A stretch of 64,000 nucleotides of DNA from Pyricularia pennisetigena (GCF_004337985.1 NC_043740.1:1593200-1657199); one strand, 5' to 3'; positions 34,043-46,396 are shown, counted from the stretch's first letter. Made by a program: numbers and translations. The notes: generated from the letters alone by a model not told the origin.

Positions 34043-34615
34043 ATGGCCACACAACTACTTCCATTAGGTAAGTAATCTTTTTAGAGATGGAGAAAAGATA
34101 TTCCTCAAAAATGGATATAATCGAGCGAAACAACACGAAAAAAAGCCATTCCACTGACATGTTCATCCTATCAAACACAGAGCTCATCGACAAGTGTGTC
34201 GGCTCCCGCATCTGGGTGATCATGAAGGGTGACAAGGGTACGGAATGAAGGCCTGCCTTGCTGTGACCTTTTCAGCTGAGCTTAAAAGCTAATCCGAGAT
34301 TGATATGCAGAATTCAGCGGATTGCTTGTGGGATTTGACGACTATGTCAATATGGTTCTTGAGGACGTGACAGAGTTGTATGCCCTCGCTGCCCTTGCCA
34401 TCCATCGCCCAACGCATCCTACCTGACGACTGCTAACTTTTCTTGTCACCAGCGACTACTCTGGTAACCACACAAAAATGTCCAAGATCCTGCTCAACGG
34501 AAACAACATTTGCATGGTATGCTCACCAGGGAGACCCGGCTCGTTCCAGAGAACGCTACTGACGTGTTTATATGCATAGTTGATTCCAGGGGGTGAGGGT
34601 CCTGTACAGGCATGA
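34043..34615 (+). CDS. LSM5: LSm5 Sm-like protein
   Basis: Five exons, 34043-34067, 34181-34237, 34311-34377, 34453-34516 and 34580-34615, give 82 residues, the family size. Sm motif 1 reads [40 protein letters not shown] in segments, Sm motif 2 is ILLNGNNICMLIPGG. LSm5 is a subunit of the heptameric Lsm1-7 (mRNA decay) and Lsm2-8 (U6 snRNA) rings. All four introns are GT-AG and all junction phases close the conserved motifs exactly. Every exon is under 70 nt, so the gene is invisible to long-frame searches. Confidence 0.95.
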
Positions 34616-35184
34616 CCGGGAGCCAGAAAAGCTATTTGAAATATTGTCCCGATGCTCAACAGGCAACCAGTCTCCACGCTTGCGCGAGAGCTCGAGTGGG
34701 AATGACTGTTGGAAGCTGCTCCGAATTGAGACATTGTCCCAACCAGCGACTGTGCTGTACCTGCCCCCAACCATGTTGACACTAGACAGGTGCTTTGAGA
34801 CGAGTTGAAGGGGCCCGATTGTAGTTTGATGAACGAGTACATCGTGGAAGCACAGGCAGGTACCCGATGAAAGACGCTGTTGGATGTCTGATCATCGATT
34901 AAAGATGTCCCAGTCAGTCCAGTGTCATGGTCTTCGGATTAAGAAGACTGCATACATCCGCCCAAGGGGAAGCAAGGCCGCAAGACGACACGCGCAAAAA
35001 GAGTAAATTCGGGTGGCCTCTAATTGGCCAATCGTAGAAAAGAAAAATGCAAAAACCCCCTCCAAAAACGCCTACATTATGATATATATATATATATATG
35101 CTTTTGTTCTTGGCCATATTCCCACAGCCCTCCACTCTCTGCTACCGAAAAAAGGAACAGGTAAAGCTAAAGTTTGGGAGCCTT
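34616..35184. other. Convergent 3' region LSM5/RPB11
   Basis: About 570 nt including an (AT)9 run at 35082-35099. No gene seen. Confidence 0.55.
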
Positions 35185-35745
35185 CTAGAGTCCATGGCCA
35201 TGCTCCCCATTCTGCTGCTGCTCGCCGGCAGCAACCATCCGCCTGAGCTCAAACTCTCGCGTGAACTCGGTCCGGATCTGTCCGAGGCTGTGCAGGATCG
35301 TGCGGCAGGCGTCCAGCAAGCACGCCTTGGGCGTCACCTTGCCGTCCGTCTGGATGCGCAGGAAGAACTCGGGTACGTTGGGGTGAGATACTATAGAAAA
35401 CATCGTCAGAAGGTCGCCGGACAATGCAGTCAAAGCTCAAAATACCTTTGTAGCCTGCCATCAGAACATTGGGATGCTGCTTGAGGTGCTCGCAGAGCAT
35501 GTTGCCCAATGTGTGGTCTTCCTTTTTGAAAGTAAAGTCTGACGTGTTTGACATGGCTGTTTACCGGCGTCAGTCAGTACGGAAATTTCCAACCGCACGA
35601 GCCATCATTGCCTGGACGGAGTTGTACTGACATGTGTTGATGGTCTCGGTCAGCTTCTCCTCTCCCGGCTCCAGGAGGAAGAGCTCGAATCTGGAATTCT
35701 GCCGTTAGCCTACTTTCCCCCATTCCCAGCGATAAAGTGCATGCA

Positions 35746-35794
<49 letters not shown>

Positions 35795-36118
35795 CGGCGT
35801 TTCCATACGAAAGTGCCAAGTAGAGCCAGACGAAGCAAAATAGATGTGATTCTTCCCAGGGCGCATCGAGCCCTTCCCGCGCATCATCTTTTCACTCCTG
35901 AGGCACTTTCAGATCGTCAAGAGGGAGTCACGTGCAGAGCATGCGAACATGCGACCAGAATCCGCGATCAATTTGCCACGCTAGCGAATCTTGTTGAGCT
36001 TCTCTACCAAGGAGTAATGATGGCGCTTCCCGTGGCCCTTTGGAATATCCTATGCTGAGGTGGTGAAAAATGAGCCCTTGGGTCCGAGATCAAAAACTCA
36101 CCGATCGGGGGCGTTCAT
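35185..36118 (-). CDS. RPB11: RNA polymerase II subunit Rpb11
   Basis: Four exons, 36118-36102, 35690-35632, 35556-35446 and 35390-35185, give 130 residues. MNAPDRFELFLLEPGEEKLT is the typical Rpb11 start. The core has DFTFKKEDHTLGNML, HPNVLMAGYKVSHP and FFLRIQTDGKVTPKACLLDA, the alpha-subunit-like dimerisation fold that pairs with Rpb3. The C-terminal helix (LHSLGQIRTEFTREFELRRM) is followed by a Gln/His/Gly tail slightly longer than usual. The first exon has only 17 nt and is followed by a 411-nt intron carrying a (CT)21 microsatellite. The other three junctions are GT-AG and close the conserved core. Confidence 0.93.
35751..35792. repeat. (CT)21 microsatellite in RPB11 intron 1
   Basis: Forty-two bases of perfect CT on the plus strand, GA on the coding strand, inside intron 1 of RPB11 about 60 nt upstream of exon 2. 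Confidence 0.95.
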
Positions 36119-36883
36119 CTTGACGACAAACTGGCAAAACAATCTCAGTATCAAGTTTCGACCAAAGGGTTGGTTCTTGTCGCAAAAGATATCAAGGCGA
36201 GCTGTGTCCAAAATTGGAAAGGGTCAAAAGTTATAAAGTTGAGAATGAAGAAGACCCGCGTTCGTGCTAACAAATTGCAACACAGTACGGTTCAGCGCAG
36301 ATATGATGCGAGGTGAATGCTCGATGAACAGTCAAAAAGTGGGGCGGCCAAGCCGTCGCCCCGACTACAATTCATACCAATACCGCCGGCCTTTCAGCCA
36401 ACCACAGGTGTCTACTTGAGGATTTTCTTCCCAACAATTAGTCCGAACTGGCTTGAATGCAACTTAATCTCGTGGATGTTACTTAAAGAACCTCTGATTC
36501 ATTCCCCAAACTATCCAAACTCGCTTTGACATTGTGTCAAGTTGCGGCACCTATCTGGGCCAGAACTTGCATAACCCCAGAAGCTCTCTGTATAGAGCCC
36601 TGGTTTGTTACTGATGATGCTATCTATACACAAACAACTCATAGGCTGTAACTTAAATCCTAAGGTACCTTCGCTATAAACTCTCGGAGGCCCTGGAGGC
36701 CCCTGCGGTCTTCGCTCTTAGCTCCCCCTTTCATCCTCTCAAAATTCCGACAACCAATGAATGCAGGTTAATTCTGGTCTTTCAGACCAGATATGCAGCG
36801 GTTATATAGGAAGACAAACCCCAAAATTTCCCGGGCCGAATGGCTCACCGCAAGCCGTTCTTGTCTATCATGCATGACAGAGT
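36119..36883. other. RPB11 promoter and AVT3-like 3' flank
   Basis: About 765 nt between two minus-strand genes. It contains the RPB11 promoter. No additional gene is supported. Confidence 0.5.
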
Positions 36884-39265
36884 CTAATGTCGCTTGGAAT
36901 CACAGTAGGACGGAGGCTTAGGCCCACTGGAATCCGCCCAAGCCATGACGGTCAGGCTCGTCGTGTATGCCATAGCAACGAAGCCGAACACGCAGAGTCC
37001 CAGGTCAGACCACCTCTTCAGGTTGCTCTTAGCCACAGCACGATAGTGCAAAAGGGGCTGCGATAAACGGTGACAAATGGTTAGCTTTCTGTTTCAGCCT
37101 GCGTCGGAGAGACTAACTAAAAGTAAAGCACTTACCGGGTAAATATAGACAAGCGGGATGCACGCGAAGTTTCCAACCAAAGCAACAAATTTGTCCAGGT
37201 TGTCGGCACCGCCCCAGGCAAGCGCAGCACACCCAGCGACCACGCAGAATCGATAAATGTTCTTCTGCCATTTGATGTATGGGTTGTACTTGCCGCTACG
37301 AGTGAACAAACCATTCTCGGTAATCCTGATAGCGGGGAATATTTGCAACGGTGTTGATAAAAGAATGGCCAACGAGTATAGGAACTGTACGACGTTGACC
37401 ATCTTGTCGTCCTGTGGAAGGTTCAGTAGGACAACCGTCTCCGTTTTGGAGCCGTAGGCAGCATATGAGACGGCACCCATGACCGTGAAGAGAGTGGTGA
37501 TGATCACCATGATCACAGCCATAACCTTGGGAAACTTTTTGGGATCTTTCATCGACTCCTGAATGGGGATGATCAGGCCAATGCCCTCAAAAGTAAAGAT
37601 GGCGGTGCCGATGAACAGTGTCCAGTCTTTTTGGTTAAAGTAAATGATGTCGGCCAATCCGTTGGTGCTAAGTGTAAGTACGTCGAAGTAGAAGAGGTAG
37701 GCCAGACCAATGACGATAAAAGCATCGGCGATGAGCGCAGTAAAGGCCAGCTTGTTGATATCCCGAAACAGAGAAAACGGCAAGAATATGACCATCTGCA
37801 TCAGGATCAGGTATCCGACATCGATCGAGGTCCGGCAATCAGTGACAGCAAGAATGAAGGCCTTTAAGTTTTCGGACGTGAAAACGATATAAGCAGCGAC
37901 GAATCCGACCTGGCTGATTACGATGGATGTCAAGATGAGCAACCTCATCCACTTGCCATAGAGGATTCCACCGATATCTCCAAAAGAGCCGTTGACCTTG
38001 AGGCGAGTGTTGACTAGGAGCACAAAGCAATAGTAGCTAAGGGCAGCCACAAAAAGAAGTACCAAGTTGCTGAAAATCATGCCACCATTCAGGTACGCCC
38101 TGGGCAAGAACAGCACGCCAGTGCCCACAAAGGACTTGAGGAGAACCATCGCTGCGTTGAGGGGAGTTGCCTTGCCGCTGCCACCCCGGTGCTTTCTCCT
38201 ACGCCTACGCCTGCCAGGAGTCAACAGCGCACTGTCTTCCATCGGGTCGCGATCATCGTCCGATCCTTCGCCAGCCGTGTAAAGATCCTCGTCATCTTCT
38301 CCGCTAGAAAAGTACTCGCCGGGACCCAGGACCTCGTCATCCTCCTCGAGCTCCTCTCCGGCAAAGTGGCCATATATCGAAAGAAATTCGAGGAAGTTAG
38401 AAGTGACCAAGGGAGGCTCCTGTGCCGCACGCCCGCCCTCCATGGAGCTGGGGTTTGCAGAGGGACTCCTGGCCGCCCGACGCAGGAAGTTGCGCCGGAA
38501 GCCGCCAGGGACTTTGATGTTATTTATATCGAGAACTTCATGTTCAGGGTCGGGGCGAGGCATACTGAAGCTCTTGCTCCGTTGAACGCGCTCTCGATTT
38601 GTGGCATCTTCTGTCCACCTGTAAATGGGCCGAGTGATGTCACCTCCTTGTAGTTTCAGGCTGGAGAATTCATCTTCGTCAAGCCCTGGACCCGAACCAT
38701 CACTGACTTGCTTCCCCTTGGAAGAGTCGTCGGGTCCTTCCGAGCTGTCGGTCGGCTGTACCAGATGCCTCCTCACAATTTCCGCCACCGCCTCGTCGTC
38801 GTCGCGTTGTGAGCTGTCGGATTGGAGGAGTCGGGCCCGTGCATCGAAAGATCCATAGTTGCCGGGCGGCGTCGAGCCAAGCATAGGTGCGGCAGCCGAG
38901 GAAGCTGCCGGGGATTGTGACCGCACCGGGGGAGTACCGAAGCGCGGAGGCGATGTACCGATGGTATTGGAGAGTGCAGCAGCGAGAGCGCTGATCCCCG
39001 GGCCGGGAGTAGTAGCGCTGGCACCCGCAAGAGGAGTGAGAGAGCCAGAATCCGAGGATTGACGATGGGCATGGGGTCTCGGCGATGACGAAGCAAGAAG
39101 AGCAGCCGAGGGTGAACCGAACTGGGAGGGCAGTGGCGAAGCAAGACGGGCGGTGACGTCGGCGCGCGGAACCGAAGTACTAAGTGATCTGCCTCGAAAG
39201 GAACCGACCGGTGACGAGCCCAGCGGTGGCATTTGAGAGGGTGAGTCCCGGCCTGTGTGCGACAT
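36884..39265 (-). CDS. AVT3/AVT4-type vacuolar amino acid transporter
   Basis: Two exons, 39265-37136 and 37057-36884, give 767 residues. The ATG at 39265 (MSHTGRDSPSQ) is preferred to an in-frame GTG 36 nt upstream. Residues 1-360 are cytosolic and Ser/Pro-rich with acidic patches (EELEEDDEVLGPGEYFSSGEDDED in parts) and a basic RRRRRKHRGGSGKATPL just before the membrane domain. From about 370, ten or eleven hydrophobic segments follow, starting with AAMVLLKSFVGTGVLFLPRA, the AAAP/SLC36 signature, then AFTALIADAFIVIGLAYLFY and IFTFEGIGLIIPIQESM. Yeast Avt3 and Avt4 have the same long N-terminus and export amino acids from the vacuole. The second exon carries the last membrane segment. Substrate is not deducible. 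Confidence 0.88.
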
Positions 39266-39585
39266 TTTGGCGTTATCGGCGATGGCCACTTCGAGGCACA
39301 CCTAGCAAAGCGTGTCCGTCTGTGGTCTTGTCGATCGTCTTTAGGATCAGGCCGGAATGCTTGACTAACTCTTGAGGTGATTTTGCTGGCCGCAGAAATG
39401 TCGTCGGGCAGATTCAAGGTGCGATTTGATCTCTTGACGTGCGAGTCCGAGGTTGTTGAAGAGGATCGGAATGGAGAGCTCGGATTGATAAGACGGGTCG
39501 GCGGGGAAAGCCGCAGCGTTGCAGCACAGCACTAGTGTTCTAATTGTGACCAGTTGGGGAATTGAACGTCCGATAAGGAAATCTG

Positions 39586-39616
<31 letters not shown>

Positions 39617-41417
39617 AATACCAACGTCTACCGTATCTAGCCTCCTCGAAAGAAAATATAAAAGCAATGAAAAAAAAGGTGCAATGACCGTCGAAATGTC
39701 CCCGAGCCAAACATGCAAAGTGGTTTGGCGTGTTCAGAGGCGACGAACAAGGTGTGAAAAATCAGCCAAGTAATCGGCCCAGGTCTGACACTGTCGAGAG
39801 CTGCTGTGTGTCAAGTGATTTTTGACTCGTGATGGAAACACGGGGCAAGGCACCAGGGACCCGGTGACGTGAACGGACGCTTACCATGCCTCAAAACGCA
39901 ATGGACAGACCAGCTTGTACTTGATCTCCAAGCCGGATGCCACAGTAACAAGTAATTACATACCAAAACCCCCATTCTTGTCACATATTGTAATTGAACA
40001 TTTGTCGTGGACATGCAGGTCAAAGAACCTAGTAAGGAGGTAGGTAAGAATGAATCAGGTGGGTTGTACCTAGTACTGATTTTCGTGCTACTATTCCATG
40101 TGGCTTTGCTGGCCGATAGATAGCCCCCGTTGCAACCTAAGCTCTGTCGCTATTAGGCGATGTTGGCACGTCACACAGACTCGGGCCAGACAAAGCCGAG
40201 AGATATTATCCACCCTACTTGTATGATATAGAGAGGAAGGCGCGTAACTACTAGTCGACAACAGTCGTCAGTACACAAAAAGGCGGCGCCTAAATTCTAA
40301 TTCGCCTCAGTTGTGTGATAGCTGATGTCGAGCTATGGATATCCTGCTGTTTAAACATCTTTGGAACCCAAACACATGATAAAGGCAAGATAGGTCATCG
40401 TTAGCCTCAGTAATCTGACGTGGCTCATTTGACAGGACCCTAGACTAGATCATCCGTAATTGCTGTTGGCAATAACCATAGAAAATACTATCGATCGGCA
40501 GAGAACAACTTTCGCAATAGCTTTGTCAGGTGCTATCCTGGCGACCACGTTGACTACTGTACATTAGCAAACAGATGTATTTCCCTTTGGTTACGAGGAC
40601 AGAATCAAGCGTGAATTTCCAGAGCGCTATCTGTTTGTGCATATACCTACCCACAGTCTTTGACTTGAAGGTCTTGAAATTATCATCCTCCACAAGAGCT
40701 TATCAAGTTGAATCCCGCAACCATACGTCAACCCTAACATGGCAATTCCTAAACTTGATGGCTTAGTTGTTGCGGGACTATCGGGCACGAACCACCCAAC
40801 CAGGTTAAATCAGAATTTTCACAACCACCTCAGCCGATAGAGTTAGATTAATCGACATGCACAATTTACGGATTGATCTGGCCCTCTTTCATAGTAACTA
40901 GCCAAAGACTAGGTTCACCAGGAGAGTTTAGAAGTTTAGATCTGGTGGAGTTTTGAGAGCGTTTGAACTGTACTAGCACCAAATTTGGTTGCCAGTTCAC
41001 GACGGATCTGATCTTTCGTTTTAATTAGTCCTATGGGGACATCTTACCTGCCCACATAAGCTACAGAACACTGCGGCCCTGGAATTGCTAGGCATAAAAC
41101 GGTACACTACTGTACGAGTACGTGCAGTGTTGGCTGCCGGGTAACCAAGATTGACCAATAGGAATGCGACGGTCAACAATTCAGGTCCCCGGTGGGGCCG
41201 TAGAACTTTTGGACTGTCCTGATTTGTTTGCGTCCCATAGAAAATTCTCAAGTCCCACTGCAATTTGGCCTAGCTTCGGTCTCGGGATACATGCAAATCC
41301 GTCCCCAGTGGCAGTCTGCCGGGGAATAGGCAGCATAACTTTGCTTGCGCGTGTTGCTTTGCGCTGGTCTATATATTCCAAGCAATCCAATCTGCTCGAA
41401 AGTCCTTGGATGCAAAT
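39266..41417. other. 2.15 kb divergent region between AVT3-like and ERG4
   Basis: It holds both promoters, a 30-A tract at 39586-39615, and about 1.3 kb of AT-rich sequence. No coding frame or RNA gene could be supported. Confidence 0.55.
39586..39615. repeat. 30-nt A tract
   Basis: Perfect homopolymer about 320 nt upstream of the AVT3-like start codon. Confidence 0.9.
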
Positions 41418-43556
41418 ATGTCTTCCCGATATTCACTACGGCAGACCCCCAGGTAAGTGTGTATACTCACAGCCAGCCCGTTGGCATCTGCACAACGTAC
41501 CCCCACCCCGATCGAGATATGGCCACATGTGCTCATAGTGAAGTGTTGTCGATTGCGCTCTTCTTGATATTGAACGTGTCTGGTTATCAACAGAATGCTG
41601 CCCTGGCGCGATGCTGTCACATCACATACTTTGAAACTGACATTTGCTCTACAGGAAAAAGGAGCTCTTCGAGGGCATGATCGAGACTCCTGCTCGTCGC
41701 TCCACACGTAGAAAGTCGCAGTTCCCCGAGACCGACGGTGATTCGAGCTCAGCCGCAGAGAGCGAAGCTGTTGCAAAGCCAGTCAACAACACGCGCCGCC
41801 GTGTACCCAAATTCATTGAGCACATTGACGAGGCTGCCGAGTCCGACGCTCCTTCAGAATACTCGCCCGTCTCAGCCACTGCCCCTGATTTGTCAAACGG
41901 AGACGAGATGGCTCGGAGGAAGGCCTGGCCCACCGCCGTCGCCGCGGCTGATGATGTCAAAATCAAGACTGAGGAGACCTCGGAGACGGAACCCCTTACC
42001 AATGGCAAGCTTCAACCTAAGGCCGTTGATGGCTGGATTCCTGGAACTGATCACCGCATCGACTCCTCCGGATTCAAGGACTTTGGCGGATCTCTTGGCG
42101 TAACAACCATGATGATCTGCTTCCCGCTGCTCATGTACTATATGTGGATAGGTTCCACCTACTACAACGGCAAACTTCCACTGCCGGCCGATGGCGAGAG
42201 CTTTGGCGACTTTGTGAAGAAGCTGTGTTCATTAGCATACACCGGAGCGTTCCCCCATTTGAAGGCCTGGGCCATATTCTGGACCTTTTTCATTTTTCAG
42301 GGGACCCTCTACTGCCTCGCCCCAGGTATCTGGGGCAAAGGCAAACCCCTTGCTCATGAGGGCGGCAAGCAGCTTGACTATTACTGCTCAGCACAGTGGA
42401 GCTGGTACATCACTATTATTACCGCGATCGGCCTACACCTGAGCGGGCTCTTCCCGCTGTACACCATCATCGATGAGTTCGGATCTATAATGAGTGTCTG
42501 CATCATCTCTGGGTTTCTCATCAGCTCTGTCGCCTACTTCTCGGCCATTCAGCGGAACGCCCAGCATCGTATGACGGGCTCTTTTCTGTATGACTTTTTC
42601 ATGGGTGCTGAGCTCAACCCGCGCATGTTTGGCATCCTCGATTTTAAGATGTTTTTTGAGGTCCGCCTCCCGTGGTTCATCCTGTTCCTGACGACGCTGG
42701 GCTTGTGCGCTCGGCAATATGAGCAGTACGGCTACGTCACGGGCGAGGCATACTTTCTTCTCATGGCTCACTTTCTCTACGCCAACGCCTGCGCCAAGGG
42801 CGAGGAGCTCATCATCACCACGTGGGATATGTACTATGAGAAGTGGGGTTTCATGCTTATCTTCTGGAACATTGCTGGCGTTCCTCTGACCTACTGTCAC
42901 TGCACCCTCTACCTCGCCAATCACCACCCGTCCGAGTACGCTCACAGCAAGCCAGTCCTCGCCCTCATGTTCATTGGCTACCTGTTTGTGTACTGGGTCT
43001 GGGACACATGCAACTCCCAAAAGAACCGCTTCCGCGCCATGGAGCGTGGCCACTTGGTCCCTCGCAAGTCGTTCCCCCAGCTTCCCTACCAGACGATCCA
43101 GAACCCTCGCAAAATCCCTACCCAGACTGGAGACTCTCTTCTGGCTGACGGCTGGTACGGCATGGCCCGCAAGGTGCACTACACCTGCGATCTCTACTTT
43201 GCACTCAACTGGGGTCTCATTACCGGCTTCGCGTAAGTTCCTTTTCATCCCCTCTCTCTGCATTTATTGATATCGGCATCACCAGTGCTTGTTCAGACTG
43301 GCAGCTAACTTTTCACGACACAATCAGGAGCCCTTTCCCGTGGTTCTACCCTGTTTTCTTCGCCGGCATGATCGTTCACCGCGCAGCTCGTGACATCGCC
43401 CGCTGCCGCGAAAAGTATGGAGCCGCCTGGGAGGAGTACGAGAAGCAGGTTCCTTACGTCTTCATCCCTGTAAGTCACCTATGATGCATCGTTACGTTCA
43501 ACCTAGAAGAGAGTATTTAACAGCTGATGCTAATATTTAATAGTACGTCATCTAAG
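41418..43556 (+). CDS. ERG4: Delta(24(28)) sterol reductase Erg4
   Basis: Four exons, 41418-41452, 41655-43232, 43328-43469 and 43545-43556, give 588 residues. Exon 1 encodes [11 protein letters not shown] and joins in frame to [17 protein letters not shown]; a start at the internal ATG 41677 is less likely. Residues 1-130 are polar and charged. The membrane part has about eight or nine segments, with [19 protein letters not shown] and [20 protein letters not shown]. The C-terminal ERG4/ERG24 signature is [19 protein letters not shown], followed by the tail [19 protein letters not shown]. These pick Erg4 rather than Erg24 or lamin-B-receptor types. It catalyses the last step of ergosterol synthesis, NADPH-dependent reduction of the C24(28) bond in the ER. 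The last exon is only 12 nt (Tyr-Val-Ile-stop). Confidence 0.94.
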
Positions 43557-44316
43557 ATGGTCCGGTTGATAGAAACTAAGATATTTTCGGGAACCGCAAC
43601 ACTAATGTCTTATCTATGCTCTTCTTGTATATTGTCTTGCTATTACAATTTTAGTTTAGAAACGCATCTATTGCCAGAACAACCTCGCCAAAAGTCGGCC
43701 TCATATTACTAGCATCTATATACTCTTTGGCTTGCGAATGTTAAAGGATATGCCGGTAGATTGCATGTGTACCATACATAGGTTCAGTAACATAATGGCA
43801 TAAATTCCCTTATAGCGTAATTCACCCTCAAGGGCATCTCATCGTTGTATGTTGAATCAAGGGCATTGAACGAAAGGGGCTACCGGCCAAGGCGTAATAA
43901 ATCCAAACTACTCGTCTCTTGATGGTCAAAGTCAAATAAAGGAAAAAACCCTAGACTACAGTTATGCTCTTGTCGACCGTTCTAAGCCCCAAGATCAACC
44001 ACGCCGTATCCTCAGAAGAGAGTAATCTCCAATCGAAATGCTGTTGCTAACAATGTACACTGGTGTTTGCGCATCCCATTAACCCTTATAAAAATGCAGT
44101 CCAAAACACCACACTGGTGGAACGAACTTTTTGCTGCTTCAAGGAAGTTTGATAATTGCCGATTCCTCCCAAGAAAATAGAAACCATGCCCACAGCTAGA
44201 GACATGTTCTTTTGTTGGCAGGCAAGGACCTCGGGCATTTGCGGTAGGTACAATGTTGCCCACCCGAGTCTCAAGTCAGACTCAAGCCTCGCCTGATCCG
44301 TACCTCAATTCACCGT
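43557..44316. other. Convergent 3' region ERG4/VMA3
   Basis: About 760 nt of AT-rich 3' flank. No gene seen. Confidence 0.55.
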
Positions 44317-45277
44317 TTAGCATGTGGTGTTGAGGGATGCCTTTGAGTTCATCAGCAGCGCAACAATCAATCCGTAAAGACCTATAACGTCTGTTAGTAG
44401 GATGTCAAACAAACACAGCTCTTTCAGTCCTGTAGTAACTTACCCAAAACTTCGGCGAAAATGAGAATCAGAATCATGCCGACGAAGAGCCTGGGTTGTT
44501 GAGCGGTACCACGGACACCGGCATCACCAACGATACCGATGGCGAAACCAGCAGCAAGACCAGCCAAGCCGACGGCAAGACCGGCACCGAGCTGGATGAA
44601 TCCAGTGAACAAGGCATATCCGTCCTGCTTCAGGTTGTCCGAAATCAGGACAGACACGACCAGACCGTAAATACCAATGATACCAGCCATAATGACGGGA
44701 ACAATGTCTAAATTGAATCGGGTCAATACGTGTTTCCGACATTGGACGAAACTGTTTGTCCGAAGGACTGCTGAATAAAGACGATGGAATGTTTCTCACT
44801 CTTGACGATCAGGTCAGGGCGCAGGACACCCATGGCAGCAATACCGACACCAGACTTGGCCGTGCCGTATGAGGCGCCGAGGCAAGTGAAGACAATGGCA
44901 GCAGTGCAGCCCATGGCGCCAAAGAAGGGCTGTTGAAACCTCATCAGTATTTGCTTTTATAAAAAAGCCCATGATGGCTGTGTTGTGGTAAGACAAGGCA
45001 CCGATTCGGCGCGTCTCTTGCGAACGGGGATCGAATCGTGGTCGGGAACGAATTACTCACCGCGTAGGCCGGGCTGAATCACAATGAGTTGGTTAGCATC
45101 TTTTCAATGATACCCAAGTATCGAGACATGGTTGCGGCATTATGTGTTGTGATAGATCGATCCTGGAGCACAGCCCGAAGTTTTGATTTTTGTCGCAGAA
45201 CTCGCTTCCCCAGATATGGCATGTCATGACAAGCGAGAGAGCAGGTACGATTAAACTTACCAAAGTTCTGAAGGCAT
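44317..45277 (-). CDS. VMA3: V-type ATPase 16-kDa proteolipid subunit c
   Basis: Five exons, 45277-45261, 45073-45061, 44929-44800, 44707-44444 and 44381-44317, give 162 residues, the family length. Translation starts [18 protein letters not shown] and has four membrane helices with [44 protein letters not shown] and [15 protein letters not shown]. Glu139 in FAEVLG is the proton-carrying carboxylate. It forms the rotor ring of the vacuolar H+-ATPase Vo sector. Exons 1 and 2 are 17 and 13 nt; they are needed to make the conserved N-terminus and have proper GTAAGT/GTGAGT donors and TTCAG/ACAG acceptors. The last intron splits the Gly142 codon. Confidence 0.95.
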
Positions 45278-45808
45278 TGTGTAAGGATTTGCTGTTGAAT
45301 TAATCAACGATAAAGAAAATTAGCTGACCGTCGAGATCAACTTTTGCCGAAAGTGTGAATGTTCGGGGGATGACGCGATGGAGGAACGGCGAGGTTGATG
45401 CAGCTGGTTTATGGTGACGACGTGCAAGTTGAGGTTGCTCGGTTGATGCTGTCAGGTTTTGGGAAGCTCGGAGGTGGATGCCTTAGCTCGCTGGCCGCAA
45501 TCCCGAAACTGCACCGTGAGCGGCAAGTTTTGCGCAAAAAAGATGTTCCATACCGCATTACCCCTTGGCCAAGGCGGAGCTCTTGTGGGTCACGCTGCCC
45601 CCACGCCAAGCCAGGCTCCGCGGCTGGCAGGAAAAAAAAAAAAGTTCTTGAAGCCATCTTGAGGAATCCTAGCCTATGCGCGCAGAACGCAGTCGTCAGT
45701 TTACTCATATTCTCGGATTTTTCTTCTTTTCCTAGGGCGAGCCACCGCAGTGAACCCTGGGAGCTTGAAAGTGTTGTACCATACCAGACAATCCACCAAA
45801 CATCGACA
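45278..45808. promoter_or_regulatory. Divergent promoter VMA3/SNU13
   Basis: 531 nt separate the start codons. A short A run lies at 45631-45643. No binding site could be assigned with confidence. Confidence 0.5.
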
Positions 45809-46396
45809 ATGTCTGCCAACGACTCTGCCGGTAAGATCTCGTGACCAGCTCTTTGCTTCGATATCGCATTTGAAAATACTGACTTCCCCATAGCCTGGCC
45901 TCTGGCTGATGCTGCTCTCACCCAGGTAATTTTTCACTTTCGGAACCCGAACACAGCGATGCGTAATCCGTTCGAAACCTAACTCGCCGCAGGAAATCCT
46001 TGACCTGGTTCAATCGGCTGCCCACTACCGCCAGCTGAAGAAGGGAGCCAACGAGGCGACCAAGACTCTGAGCCGCGGTGTTTCCGAGTTGGTGATCCTG
46101 GCCGCCGACTGCGAGCCCCTTGCCATTCTTCTTCACATCCCGCTCTTGGCTGAGGACAAGAACGTCCCCTACGTCTTTGTGGTGAGTTGAGCAAAGATTC
46201 AGAAACATTCCCAAGAGCTTTTTGCGCATGTGCTTACTCTCTGACTTATTGCATCTAGCCCTCCAAAATCGCTCTTGGCCGTGCCTGCGGTGTTTCGCGC
46301 GCTGTTATTGCCGCCAGCATCACCAGCAACGAGGCCAGCGACCTCCAGGGCCAGATCCGTACCCTCAGGGACAAGGTCGAGCGCCTGGCTATCTAA
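45809..46396 (+). CDS. SNU13: Snu13/15.5K small nuclear ribonucleoprotein
   Basis: Four exons, 45809-45830, 45894-45925, 45993-46181 and 46259-46396, give 126 residues, the usual Snu13 length. The L7Ae/L30e kink-turn-binding fold is clear: [54 protein letters not shown]. The N-terminus ([20 protein letters not shown]) and C-terminus ([12 protein letters not shown]) separate it from Nhp2. It binds U4 snRNA and box C/D snoRNAs, so it serves both splicing and rRNA modification. All introns are GT-AG with clean phase. Confidence 0.95.

Noticed and set aside
39266..39301. Upstream GTG start for the AVT3-like gene
   Set aside because: Eukaryotic nuclear genes rarely start at GTG and a good ATG lies 36 nt downstream.
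42433..43263. 276-codon minus-strand frame
   Set aside because: Antisense shadow of ERG4, whose sense frame has conserved membrane segments and signature.
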